Shown here: piece by piece, positions 1 through 6,609 of the stretch | Position numbering within the stretch: position 1 is the stretch's first letter | Layout of the letters: each line of letters starts with the position of its first letter | Assembly (NCBI GenBank): GCA_964407525.1 | Contig: CAYOWC010000055.1 | Coordinates: forward strand, 1-20,968 | Direction: 5' to 3' | DNA length: 20,968 nt | From: DUZB01 sp964407525 | GTDB taxonomy: Bacteria > Desulfobacterota > DSM-4660 > Desulfatiglandales > Desulfatiglandaceae | The notes under the pieces: generated by a model | What the model was told of the DNA's origin: nothing | Seen by the model: the letters and a program-made list of their open reading frames with translations, nothing else | Database searches by the model: none | Program-made: the position numbers and the translations under genes

Positions 1-91
1 AGATATCAAGCATTTGAATGACTTTTTTTCGTGCTGGGATTCTCACTTTTTGATGCTAGCCCATTGCGCCCTAAGCCACTGATTTTGTGCG

Positions 92-119
92 GCTAATAGC
101 TAAAGGCTAACCGCTAATT
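92..119. repeat. Degenerate 7-bp tandem array, GCTAANN x4
   Basis: Four head-to-tail heptamers share the core GCTAA and differ in the last two bases: GCTAATA, GCTAAAG, GCTAACC, GCTAATT. The segment 89-114 is also an imperfect palindrome, with GCGG and CCGC at its ends, so the RNA could fold. It lies 26 bases past the stop of the minus-strand selenoprotein gene. No T-run follows on that strand, so I do not call it a terminator. Confidence 0.7.
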
Positions 120-144
120 GCATCTTTTAAGTGTCCTTAAGTTT

Positions 145-309
145 CTATAAACGATCTACCTGGACATTCCCTAACAACTCTAACATATCATCGTCCAGCA
201 GATACATAAATTGGTTCAGGGGATATTCACTGCCACAACCCGGGCAGCGCCAAATTGTTCGTCTTCATGTACGCACCAACTTCAATGTATCTTTGCACTT
301 ACACTTCAT
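145..309 (-). CDS. Probable small selenoprotein, 54 aa, Sec at codon 15 (in-frame TGA)
   Basis: The minus-strand frame runs from ATG at 309 to TAG at 147-145 and is interrupted only by TGA at 267-265 (codon 15). Reading TGA as selenocysteine gives a 54-residue protein: an N-terminal C3-K-C5 pair, Sec15 in the context LVRT-U-RRT, a zinc-ribbon-like C22-P-G-C25, then an acidic tail ending in VDRL. AGGA lies about 9 bases before the ATG. Coding character continues past the TGA without a frame change, and a SECIS-like hairpin follows it at the expected distance (separate entry). The layout resembles the small dual-CxxC (seleno)proteins I recall from Deltaproteobacteria, although the first pair here is CxC. 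The role is unknown; a redox or metal-binding function is inferred from the Cys/Sec pattern only. The frame is also open upstream to a TAG at 450-448, so a longer N-terminus is possible but has weaker start signals. The alternative is a pseudogene with a nonsense mutation. Confidence 0.72.
228..249 (-). promoter_or_regulatory. Predicted bacterial SECIS hairpin
   Basis: On the minus-strand mRNA, CGCTGCC (249-243) pairs with GGCAGTG (234-228). This makes a 7-bp stem with one G-U pair and an 8-nt loop, CGGGTTGT. The loop has G at its second position followed by GGTT. That loop G (241) is the 24th base after the TGA, inside the roughly 16-37 base spacing known for bacterial SECIS elements recognised by SelB. 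The hairpin overlaps the codons of the CPGC motif, as expected because bacterial SECIS elements lie in the coding sequence. Confidence 0.65.
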
Positions 310-519
310 AGCGTTTTTCCTGTTCCTTTTTAAGATTCCTTCGCTGTCATTAGGACATAAACTCAAACTGACTGCGGAACGGTCCATACCAGAATTTCCC
401 ATAAATGTCACTGCTAAAATCGGGACTTCCAAGCTCACCGCTTTATACTACCATTTTTAACTTTCCTGTGCTATACAAGCGCGAGAATTAAGAGAGGTGT
501 GAATAAAAGGAGAAAAAAA

Positions 520-1395
520 ATGAAAATCGGCTGGATTGGTACAGGTGTAATGGGTGGCCCAATGGCAGGTCACCTTCAAAAAGCAGGCTATGAACTTTCC
601 GTCCATAACCGCACAAAAGAGAAAGCAATGCCATTGGTCGCGAACGGAGCCCATTGGTGTGATACACCGGCACAGATAGCACAGCAATCCGAGATCATTT
701 TCACCATGCTAGGACATCCTGAAGATGTAAAAGAGATCTATTTTGGTGAAATGGGAATCCTCGAATCGAAAGGAACTGCGCAGATCATAGTGGATATGAC
801 AAGCAGCCAGCCGACTCTTGCACGCAGCATATATGAAGAAGCAGCAAAATTGGGCATTGAGTCCCTCGATGCCCCCGTTTCCGGGGGAGATGTAGGTGCA
901 AGAGAAGCTATACTGGCCATCATGGTGGGAGGGGAAAAGAAAATTTTCGAGCAAGTTCTCCCGCTGTTTGAGGTGATGGGAAAAACCATCTCCTTTATGG
1001 GCGATCCCGGCGCGGGACAGCATACAAAAGTGTGCAATCAGATTCTTGTAGCTGGAACCATGATCGGCGTATGTGAATCCCTTCTCTATGCGTCGAAACA
1101 GGGCTTAGACAGCAGTGAGGTAATCGATATCGTAGAAAAAGGAGCAGCCGGGTCCTGGTCCATAAGCAACCTGGGACGAAGGATTGCCAAAGGGGATTAC
1201 AATCCCGGATTTTTTGTTGAGCATTTCATCAAGGACATGGGCATCGCTCTGCACGAGGCCTCAGCGGCCGGACTTTCACTGCCCGGACTGGCCCTGGTAC
1301 AACAATTGTATATTGCCCTCAAAGCACAGGGACATGGCCGCTCCGGCACACAGGCGTTAATCCTTGCCCTTGAAAAACTCAGCAGCAGCAAATGA
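520..1395 (+). CDS. NAD(P)-dependent beta-hydroxyacid dehydrogenase (3-hydroxyisobutyrate dehydrogenase-like)
   Basis: A 291-residue cytosolic oxidoreductase of the 3-hydroxyisobutyrate dehydrogenase/6-phosphogluconate dehydrogenase-like family, usual length about 290. The N-terminal Rossmann fold has G7-T-G9-V-M-G12. HNRT at 29-32 carries an Arg after the second strand, which suggests NADP(H). The substrate-binding signature DAPVSGG is at 117-123, the catalytic Lys is K170 in GQHTKVCNQ, and the helical C-terminal domain has the KDMGIAL motif near 238. I chose ATG 520 because GGAG lies 7 bases upstream; the in-frame GTG at 499 has no such site. It is 29 bases ahead of acetoacetyl-CoA synthetase, so the two are probably cotranscribed. 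The substrate cannot be read from sequence. Beta-hydroxybutyrate-like acids, succinic semialdehyde/4-hydroxybutyrate or tartronate semialdehyde are all possible in this family. Confidence 0.9.
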   Translation: MKIGWIGTGVMGGPMAGHLQKAGYELSVHNRTKEKAMPLVANGAHWCDTPAQIAQQSEIIFTMLGHPEDVKEIYFGEMGILESKGTAQIIVDMTSSQPTLARSIYEEAAKLGIESLDAPVSGGDVGAREAILAIMVGGEKKIFEQVLPLFEVMGKTISFMGDPGAGQHTKVCNQILVAGTMIGVCESLLYASKQGLDSSEVIDIVEKGAAGSWSISNLGRRIAKGDYNPGFFVEHFIKDMGIALHEASAAGLSLPGLALVQQLYIALKAQGHGRSGTQALILALEKLSSSK

Positions 1396-1424
1396 ATGTA
1401 CATCTATTAATGCAGGAGGCAACC

Positions 1425-3380
1425 ATGGCCAAATTATTATGGCAACCATCGGAAGAGCAGATAAAAAGCAGCAACATGTATCGATTTATGCAATTTATAA
1501 ACGACCGATACAATAAAGAATTCACGGAATACGCAGAGCTTTACCAATGGTCCATTGATAGCATCCCTGATTTCTGGGATTCCATGTGGAAATTCGCAGA
1601 AATAAAGACATCAAAACCTTATGACCAGGTTGTTGATGACCTCACCAAAATGCCCGGCGCCAAATGGTTTCAAGGGGCACGGCTTAACTTTGCCGAAAAC
1701 CTTCTCCGATACCGAGACAACCATACGGCCCTGATATTCAAAGGGGAATCCAACGATTCCACCAGAATGACCTATGCCGAACTATACGATGAAGTAAGCC
1801 TCGTTGCCGCCGCATTGAAAGAAGCCGGCGTAGAATCCGGGGACAGGGTTGCCGGATTCGTGCCTAATATGCCCCAGGCAATCATTGCCATGTTAGCCGC
1901 CGCAAGTCTGGGCGCCACATGGTGCTCCTGTTCCCCTGACTTCGGTATGAAGGGAGTGCTTGACCGCTTTGGCCAGATCAAACCGAAAATCCTCTTTACG
2001 GCCAACGGCTATTTCTTCAAAGGGAAAAAGCTTGATTCACTGGAAAGGGTTTCAGAGATCATGGCTGCTCTGCCATCCATTGAAAAAGTCGTGGTCGTTC
2101 CTTATACGGAAGAAAACGCCAACCTATCAAAGGTTCCGAAGGCCGTAAGCTATGGAGAGTTTATATCGGGAAGGGAACCTTCCGAAATCACGTTTAAACA
2201 GCTACCTGCAGATCATCCTCTCTACATCATGTTCACCTCAGGCACGACGGGTCTCCCCAAATGCATGGTTCAGAGCGCAGGCGGAATTCTGGCAAACCAC
2301 ATCAAAGAGCTGATGCTCCAAGCCGACCTGAAACGGGAAGACACCATTTTTTATTTTTCCACCTGCGGGTGGATGATGTGGAACTGGTTGACAAGCTCTC
2401 TTGCCCTTGGAGCCACCTTGGTGTTGTTTGACGGCAATCCTTTTTATCCGGATCCGGGCGCCCTCTGGAAAATGGCCCAGGATGAAAAGATCACGCTTTT
2501 TGGAACCAGTGCCGGGTATATCGCCGCACTCCAGAACGCCGATGTACATCCCGGGAGAGACTATGATCTGTCGTCACTGAGGGAAGTCCTTTCAACAGGT
2601 TCGCCCCTTTCCATAGAAGGATTTGAATATGTCTATCGGGAAATCAAAAAAGACGTCCAGTTAGCCTCCATCTCCGGTGGATCGGATATCAACGGATGTT
2701 TTGCCGGAGGAAATCCCATGGGCCCGGTCTACGCAGGAGAACTTCAATGCAGGTACCTGGCCATGGACGTGGAAGCCTTTGACGAAAACAGCAAGCCTGT
2801 GCGCAATCAGCAGGGAGAACTGGTATGCCTGGCACCATCCCCATCCATGCCGATCTACTTCTGGGATGATCCCGACGGCAAGAGATATCACGATGCCTAT
2901 TTTGATGTGTACCCGAACATCTGGAGACACGGGGATTTTGTAGAAATCAGTGATCGCGGGGGCGTTGTCATGTACGGCCGGTCGGATGCCACTCTAAATC
3001 CTGGAGGAGTTCGAATCGGAACGGCGGAGATCTACCGACAAATGGAACAGATGGAAGAAATCGCGGACAGCCTCGTTGTAGGCCAGAACTGGGAAAATGA
3101 TGTTCGCGTAATCCTCTTTGTCAAATTGGCGGTCGGCAGCAAACTGGACGATGATCTCAGAAAACGGATAAAGGCCACCATAAGGACCAATGCATCGCCC
3201 AGGCATGTGCCGGCCAAAATTATTGAAGTCCCCGACGTCCCCTACACCCTGAATATGAAAAAAGTTGAGCTGGCCGTCAAGAAGATCATCGAAGGAAAAG
3301 AAGTCCTGAATCGGGATGCTTTGAGCAACCCGGAATCCCTTGATTTTTATGCCGGTATTAAAGAACTGGAAGAGGCTTGA
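1425..3380 (+). CDS. Acetoacetyl-CoA synthetase (acetoacetate-CoA ligase)
   Basis: A 651-residue ANL-superfamily enzyme that activates acetoacetate (or a close 3-oxo acid) with ATP and CoA to acetoacetyl-CoA. Its length matches the family. The opening WQPSEEQI...MYRFM resembles known acetoacetyl-CoA synthetases. The adenylate-forming P-loop is TSGTTGLPK starting at T271, followed by GWMMWNWL. The hinge region DFVEISDRGGVVMYGRSD and PGGVRIGTAEIYR lie near 500-540, and the probable catalytic Lys is K612 in YTLNMKKVELAVKK. ATG 1425 follows GCAGGAGG with 5-6 bases of spacing. An earlier in-frame ATG at 1392 overlaps the upstream stop but has no Shine-Dalgarno site. With the dehydrogenase just upstream it suggests use or recycling of ketone bodies or polyhydroxybutyrate breakdown products. 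Propionyl-CoA or acetyl-CoA synthetase is less likely given the family-specific N-terminus. Confidence 0.92.
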   Translation: MAKLLWQPSEEQIKSSNMYRFMQFINDRYNKEFTEYAELYQWSIDSIPDFWDSMWKFAEIKTSKPYDQVVDDLTKMPGAKWFQGARLNFAENLLRYRDNHTALIFKGESNDSTRMTYAELYDEVSLVAAALKEAGVESGDRVAGFVPNMPQAIIAMLAAASLGATWCSCSPDFGMKGVLDRFGQIKPKILFTANGYFFKGKKLDSLERVSEIMAALPSIEKVVVVPYTEENANLSKVPKAVSYGEFISGREPSEITFKQLPADHPLYIMFTSGTTGLPKCMVQSAGGILANHIKELMLQADLKREDTIFYFSTCGWMMWNWLTSSLALGATLVLFDGNPFYPDPGALWKMAQDEKITLFGTSAGYIAALQNADVHPGRDYDLSSLREVLSTGSPLSIEGFEYVYREIKKDVQLASISGGSDINGCFAGGNPMGPVYAGELQCRYLAMDVEAFDENSKPVRNQQGELVCLAPSPSMPIYFWDDPDGKRYHDAYFDVYPNIWRHGDFVEISDRGGVVMYGRSDATLNPGGVRIGTAEIYRQMEQMEEIADSLVVGQNWENDVRVILFVKLAVGSKLDDDLRKRIKATIRTNASPRHVPAKIIEVPDVPYTLNMKKVELAVKKIIEGKEVLNRDALSNPESLDFYAGIKELEEA

Positions 3381-3429
3381 GAACAGAAGTCAGAAGTCAG
3401 AGAACGGAAGTCAGAAGTCAGAAAACGGA
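3381..3429. repeat. 7-bp tandem array, AGTCAGA type, 7 units in a 21-bp higher-order repeat
   Basis: Starting directly after the acetoacetyl-CoA synthetase stop, seven heptamers follow in phase: GAACAGA, AGTCAGA, AGTCAGA, GAACGGA, AGTCAGA, AGTCAGA, AAACGGA. The order repeats every 21 bases. The 56 bases left before the next gene (3430-3485) hold no clear promoter or terminator. Confidence 0.8.
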
Positions 3430-3485
3430 TAAACCTATTTTGCCACAAAAATCTCATTTTTTGGACAAGGTTGAAAATGTAAACC

Positions 3486-4334
3486 ATGGAATTAAACGAC
3501 ACTGATATCATTCTTTTTCCCCACTGTTATCTGACAGAGGGGGCACTCAACAAAGTTCTTGAGACTTTTGGAAACCTCCAGATCTGTCTGCCATGGTATA
3601 TGGAACCGCCCGGAGCAGTTTCAGAGATCGGGAACAAGTCGAACGTGAAAGTACTTTATCCTCCGGACAATCTTAAGCCGGACGGAGCTTTTCTTCCTTT
3701 GCTCTCTGATTACAGGTTCTGGATGAAAGAAAATATGGGGAACATGCCTCACATTTCGGCATCGAAACTTGAGAGGGATGAAGCCTCTTGGGATATCCGA
3801 AAAACCATCCGCCCCAAAGAAAAAGACAGTTCTGCAAAATGGAATGACCGCATCACTCCCTGGCATCTGATTCTTCATCTATCGGGAGAAATGGAGAAAG
3901 AGAACGCAGATGCCGATGCGGCACTTGAAGAAATAAAAGCTTTAGGGTCTCCTCTCAAAGAGGCTATGGGCGATGAATATCCTGAGAGTATATTCGATGA
4001 TCTGCCGGTAACGCCTCCTTCATCAATGGGAGAAGACAAGCAGCGCATTACCCGTTGGATAGAAGCATGGTTCGGGCTTTTTGGTTCCCATGTTTCGCCA
4101 GGGTCCCGCCTTCTCACTTTGAACCGGGATATTTTTGAATTTGTGCTGGATCTGTTTGAAAGACCTGATTCCGAAATCTCAAATGGACCCGGCAATCTCG
4201 ATGGTTCCTTTACCAAACCGGCTCTTGGGGAAACGGTCGACTTGCCTAATCTTTCCGGAGGCTCAAACCTGAAATACCAATCGATCCTTGCAGATCTTGC
4301 GGGAAAGACCATCCACCTGTTGGAATATCCGTGA
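3486..4334 (+). CDS. Uncharacterised soluble protein, 282 aa
   Basis: I do not recognise a family. The frame is open for 282 codons with normal-looking codon use and no signal peptide or membrane segment, so the product is probably cytosolic. It starts MELNDTDIILFPHCYLTEG, has only two Cys (14 and 34), and is rich in Trp, Pro and acidic residues. A helix-prone, charged middle (about 135-165) contains EMEKENADADAALEE. The last third, after about 200, holds the most hydrophobic helix-like stretch (WIEAWFGLFG, RDIFEFVLDLFERP). The start is uncertain: the only purine-rich site, AAGG, is about 14 bases upstream. The stop overlaps a tiny ORF and lies 76 bases before a BASS-type transporter, so the two larger genes may form one unit. 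Function unknown. Confidence 0.75.
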   Translation: MELNDTDIILFPHCYLTEGALNKVLETFGNLQICLPWYMEPPGAVSEIGNKSNVKVLYPPDNLKPDGAFLPLLSDYRFWMKENMGNMPHISASKLERDEASWDIRKTIRPKEKDSSAKWNDRITPWHLILHLSGEMEKENADADAALEEIKALGSPLKEAMGDEYPESIFDDLPVTPPSSMGEDKQRITRWIEAWFGLFGSHVSPGSRLLTLNRDIFEFVLDLFERPDSEISNGPGNLDGSFTKPALGETVDLPNLSGGSNLKYQSILADLAGKTIHLLEYP

Positions 4335-4402
4335 TGGAAACGGAAAAAAGCATTACCGAAGGCATCGAAAAGGCTGAGAATCTTCAAAAGGATTCGGTTT
4401 AA
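4334..4402 (+). CDS. Possible 22-aa ORF between the hypothetical gene and the transporter
   Basis: The ATG overlaps the upstream stop as TGATG, a typical coupling arrangement. The frame gives a 22-residue charged peptide (METEKSITEGIEKAENLQKD..) ending in TAA at 4400-4402, 8 bases before the transporter ATG. Its role could be to carry ribosomes to the transporter, which has no Shine-Dalgarno site of its own close to its start. Length alone gives no statistical support, so it may be chance. Confidence 0.25.
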   Translation: METEKSITEGIEKAENLQKDSV

Positions 4403-4410
4403 AAAACCCC

Positions 4411-5328
4411 ATGTTCAGGCTTAATGATCTGATCCTCATCGTCGTAATCTTCGCTTCCATGTTCGCGGGAATTCTGTTCCCGAAACAGGTTTCCTTTCTG
4501 CAGCCCACTCCACTCTACCTCATGATGCTACTCCTTTTCCTGAGCTTTCTGACTACGGAAATGACATCCGTGTGGGACATCCTGAAATCCCATGGTCCTA
4601 CGGTAATCTGGCTCTCTTTTCTGAAAATGTTCCTGATCCCTGCCCTCGTGTATTTCATTTTCAAGGAATTATACCCTCCATACGCCATCGGGGCCCTGCT
4701 CCTGACTGGGATATCCACCGGAGTGGTGGCGCCGTTCATATCAGGTCTCGTAAACGCAAACAGTTCGCTGGTTCTCGTGATGGTGGTCATTTCTTCCCTC
4801 ATTGTGCCCTTTTCCCTTCCTTTTCTTGTGAAAGTCCTGACCAGTCGGGATGTGGCAATTCCACTTGGTAAAATGGTCCAGATGCTGTCGCTGGTTATTT
4901 TCGTCCCCGCCATCGCATCGGAAGCCTTGAGACGTCTATCCCCGTCGATCCTGAACAAACTCGTCGCCAGGCGCTACCCGGTCTCCCTCGTCATATTCGC
5001 AACCGTCAATCTTGCCGTATTTTCCAAATATGCTGATTTTTTCAGGCAGAACCCGGCGACGATCCTCGAAGCTTCCTGTATCTCCATCATCCTTGGAGCG
5101 GTATACGTAATCATCGGGATTCTTACCCAAGCGAAATCCACCCTCAAAAATCAACTGGCAGCAGCCATTATCTTTGCAAACATCAACAACGTCCTGGTTA
5201 TTGTTTTTGCATCGGAATTCTTCGGTCACCTGGAACCTACCCTGGCCGCCACCTACATGATCCCCTTTTTCGCACTCATTTTTCCTCTCAGGATTTACCA
5301 GCGGATACGATCCAGCTCCGTCCCCTGA
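4411..5328 (+). CDS. BASS/SBF-family (bile acid:sodium symporter-like) membrane transporter
   Basis: A 305-residue, very hydrophobic inner-membrane protein with about ten predicted helices (approximately 5-24, 33-50, 62-85, 90-112, 117-142, 152-172, 189-207, 216-239, 247-270, 276-297). This matches the ten-helix fold of BASS transporters. Helix 4-5 (LLLTGISTGVVAPFISGLVNANSS), and the second half with FANINNVLVIVFAS at 255-268, resemble the paired Asn-containing crossover regions that bind Na+ and substrate in this family. The substrate is not deducible; family members move bile acids, pyruvate, pantothenate or other organic anions with Na+. No in-frame start exists upstream because TGA lies at 4375-4377. 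The ATG has only a distant AAGG, so translation may be coupled to the preceding reading frames. Confidence 0.72.
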   Translation: MFRLNDLILIVVIFASMFAGILFPKQVSFLQPTPLYLMMLLLFLSFLTTEMTSVWDILKSHGPTVIWLSFLKMFLIPALVYFIFKELYPPYAIGALLLTGISTGVVAPFISGLVNANSSLVLVMVVISSLIVPFSLPFLVKVLTSRDVAIPLGKMVQMLSLVIFVPAIASEALRRLSPSILNKLVARRYPVSLVIFATVNLAVFSKYADFFRQNPATILEASCISIILGAVYVIIGILTQAKSTLKNQLAAAIIFANINNVLVIVFASEFFGHLEPTLAATYMIPFFALIFPLRIYQRIRSSSVP

Positions 5329-5698
5329 TCACCATTGCATGGGGATCTTTTACGTACCATGCTTCAGCGAATAGATTTTTTCTTCGAAATCCCAGCGGAC
5401 ACAAGCAATGCTGGGCTGCCAACATTGTAAGTGAAATTTCGGTTTCGTAAGCCCGTTCGATGAACAACTACGGTCTCCGATTTTAAAAAAAAGCGATTAT
5501 TACCCAACCCCCTGATATACCAAACTATTAAAATTATATTGATTTTAAGAAATTTTGGGTACAATTATTGCATTATTCTTCATTGACGATATTGATAAAC
5601 ATTGTTATTGTCCAATTGAGGAGTTTCAGAAAATTGAAAAACATAACTGAGTAGTGGATTCAGAAGCAGGCCACAAGAACCAGAAAGGAGAATTTATA
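5329..5698. other. 370-bp intergenic region before the PEP-CTERM genes
   Basis: This AT-rich spacer holds a -24/-12 promoter (5557-5572) and two inverted repeats without an adjacent T-run: GCATGG/CCATGC at 5337-5362 and CCCAGC/GCTGGG at 5391-5415. The first could help end the transporter transcript but is not a convincing terminator. From the promoter to ATG 5699 a leader of about 115 bases would be made. I found no RNA gene and no credible small protein. The minus-strand frame at 5364-5564 has no ribosome site or coding character. Confidence 0.5.
5557..5572 (+). promoter_or_regulatory. Probable sigma-54 (-24/-12) promoter
   Basis: GGGTACAATTATTGCA keeps the essential GG (5558-5559) and GC (5570-5571) separated by exactly ten bases. 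It also matches AC of the -24 box and the complete TTGCA of the -12 box in the consensus TGGCACG-N4-TTGCW. It lies about 127 bases before the first PEP-CTERM start codon on the same strand. Sigma-54 control of PEP-CTERM genes through the PrsK/PrsR two-component pair is known in other bacteria. An activator site upstream is expected, but I could not identify one. Confidence 0.6.
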
Positions 5699-6469
5699 AT
5701 GAAAATGCGAATAATGAGTGCGATGTTGGCGGGTTTGGCCCTTTTGTTTTTCCACACGGCTGTGTATGCGAGCTATACGAATATCACTACGTATGACGGA
5801 TACGGTTCTGGAACCGGCTGGTATGGGGGACAAGAAAATAATGAAGTAGAACCTGGCGCTGCAACCGGCCAGGGGTGGGACCTGGAAGGTTTTTATTTTA
5901 ATGAAGATGATAATAGTCTGGCATTGGTTGGCGGTTTCGATCTTGTTGACGGCGGTACGGACTTAGGGTATTCTTGGGTGCAGTCAGGAGATATCTTCCT
6001 TGAAACAAACGACCAGAACGATTTTTATGAATACGTACTGAGTATGGATTTCACGAATAAGGAATATACAGTGTACGACATTTCGGGTGGAGGAAGCACC
6101 TACACTGAGACACACAATGGCCCGGCTGCTATGGCAGGCTTGCCGTTGAATTATACTGGCGGAGGTACCGAAGTAACAGGTAGTATGCCTTTCACATATG
6201 TGGCAAATTTGACTGATTCGGAAATAGTCGGTGACTTGGGGGCTGGTCCGCATAATGCAGCATTTGTAGACATGTCCTTCCTGGAGCCAAACACCAATTT
6301 CGGTTCCTTTTTTACCATAACCTGCGGAAACGATGTTCTCACGGGTGCGGGTACAACATCCGGAGGGCAGGTTCCGGAACCGGCAACCATTCTCCTGCTG
6401 GGATTCGGCGTGGCGGCCCTGGGAGCAAGGGCAAGAAAAAAGAAATTGAACAGTGCAAAGGAAATCTAA
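5699..6469 (+). CDS. PEP-CTERM sorting-domain surface protein, 256 aa
   Basis: Secreted protein with a signal peptide (MKMRIMSAMLAGLALLF.., likely cut after VYA near residue 24). A Gly/Asn/Asp/Tyr-rich mature part follows with almost no Cys (one in TITCGND). The C-terminal PEP-CTERM signal has VPEPATILLL at 225-234, a hydrophobic helix to about 243, and the basic tail ARARKKK. In known systems the exosortase (XrtA/EpsH) cuts near the PEP motif and hands the protein to the cell surface or an exopolysaccharide matrix. ATG 5699 has GGAG 8 bases upstream; the in-frame GTG at 5654 would put residues ahead of the signal peptide and has no such site. The gene follows a sigma-54 type promoter and precedes a second PEP-CTERM gene. 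The mature domain is not a family I recognise. Confidence 0.85.
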   Translation: MKMRIMSAMLAGLALLFFHTAVYASYTNITTYDGYGSGTGWYGGQENNEVEPGAATGQGWDLEGFYFNEDDNSLALVGGFDLVDGGTDLGYSWVQSGDIFLETNDQNDFYEYVLSMDFTNKEYTVYDISGGGSTYTETHNGPAAMAGLPLNYTGGGTEVTGSMPFTYVANLTDSEIVGDLGAGPHNAAFVDMSFLEPNTNFGSFFTITCGNDVLTGAGTTSGGQVPEPATILLLGFGVAALGARARKKKLNSAKEI

Positions 6470-6491
6470 AAGTTGCTGAAATTCAAACAAT

Positions 6492-6520
6492 TTGACATGT
6501 ACAGTGTTCATTGTTTTTAG
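6492..6520 (+). promoter_or_regulatory. Weak candidate sigma-70 promoter before the second PEP-CTERM gene
   Basis: A perfect -35 box TTGACA (6492-6497) is followed after 17 bases by TTTTAG (6515-6520), a poor -10 match. It sits in the 140-base gap between the two PEP-CTERM genes. No GG-N10-GC sigma-54 signature occurs in this gap, so the second gene may instead be read from the upstream promoter. Confidence 0.25.
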
Positions 6521-6609
6521 TAAGAAGGAATTCACTTGTAGAATACGGTAGAAGGTCTTACTCGGAATTCACGAAAGCACGTAACCGTAAGAAATTTAGG
6601 GGGTGTGTT

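Noticed and set aside
89..114. Palindrome GCGG..CCGC as a terminator of the selenoprotein gene
   Set aside because: No T-run follows on the minus strand, and the symmetry is a by-product of the GCTAANN array.
310..447. In-frame upstream extension of the selenoprotein (46 open codons)
   Set aside because: Start candidates there lack a convincing ribosome site except one weak ATG, and the family-like protein begins at the ATG at 309.
131..460. Plus-strand 109-codon frame
   Set aside because: It starts without a ribosome site, has no recognisable domain, and lies opposite the probable selenoprotein, whose frame has a good ribosome site and cysteine motifs.
499..519. GTG start for the dehydrogenase
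   Set aside because: ATG 520 has GGAG at 7 bases and begins exactly at the Rossmann strand MKIGWIGTG.
1392..1424. ATG start of acetoacetyl-CoA synthetase overlapping the upstream stop
   Set aside because: ATG 1425 has GGAGG at proper spacing and the family-like N-terminus starts there.
5364..5564. Minus-strand 66-codon frame in the spacer
   Set aside because: No ribosome site and low-complexity composition; the region is better explained as promoter and leader DNA.
5984..6535. Minus-strand 183-codon frame
   Set aside because: It is antisense to a PEP-CTERM gene that has a signal peptide, ribosome site and sorting signal.
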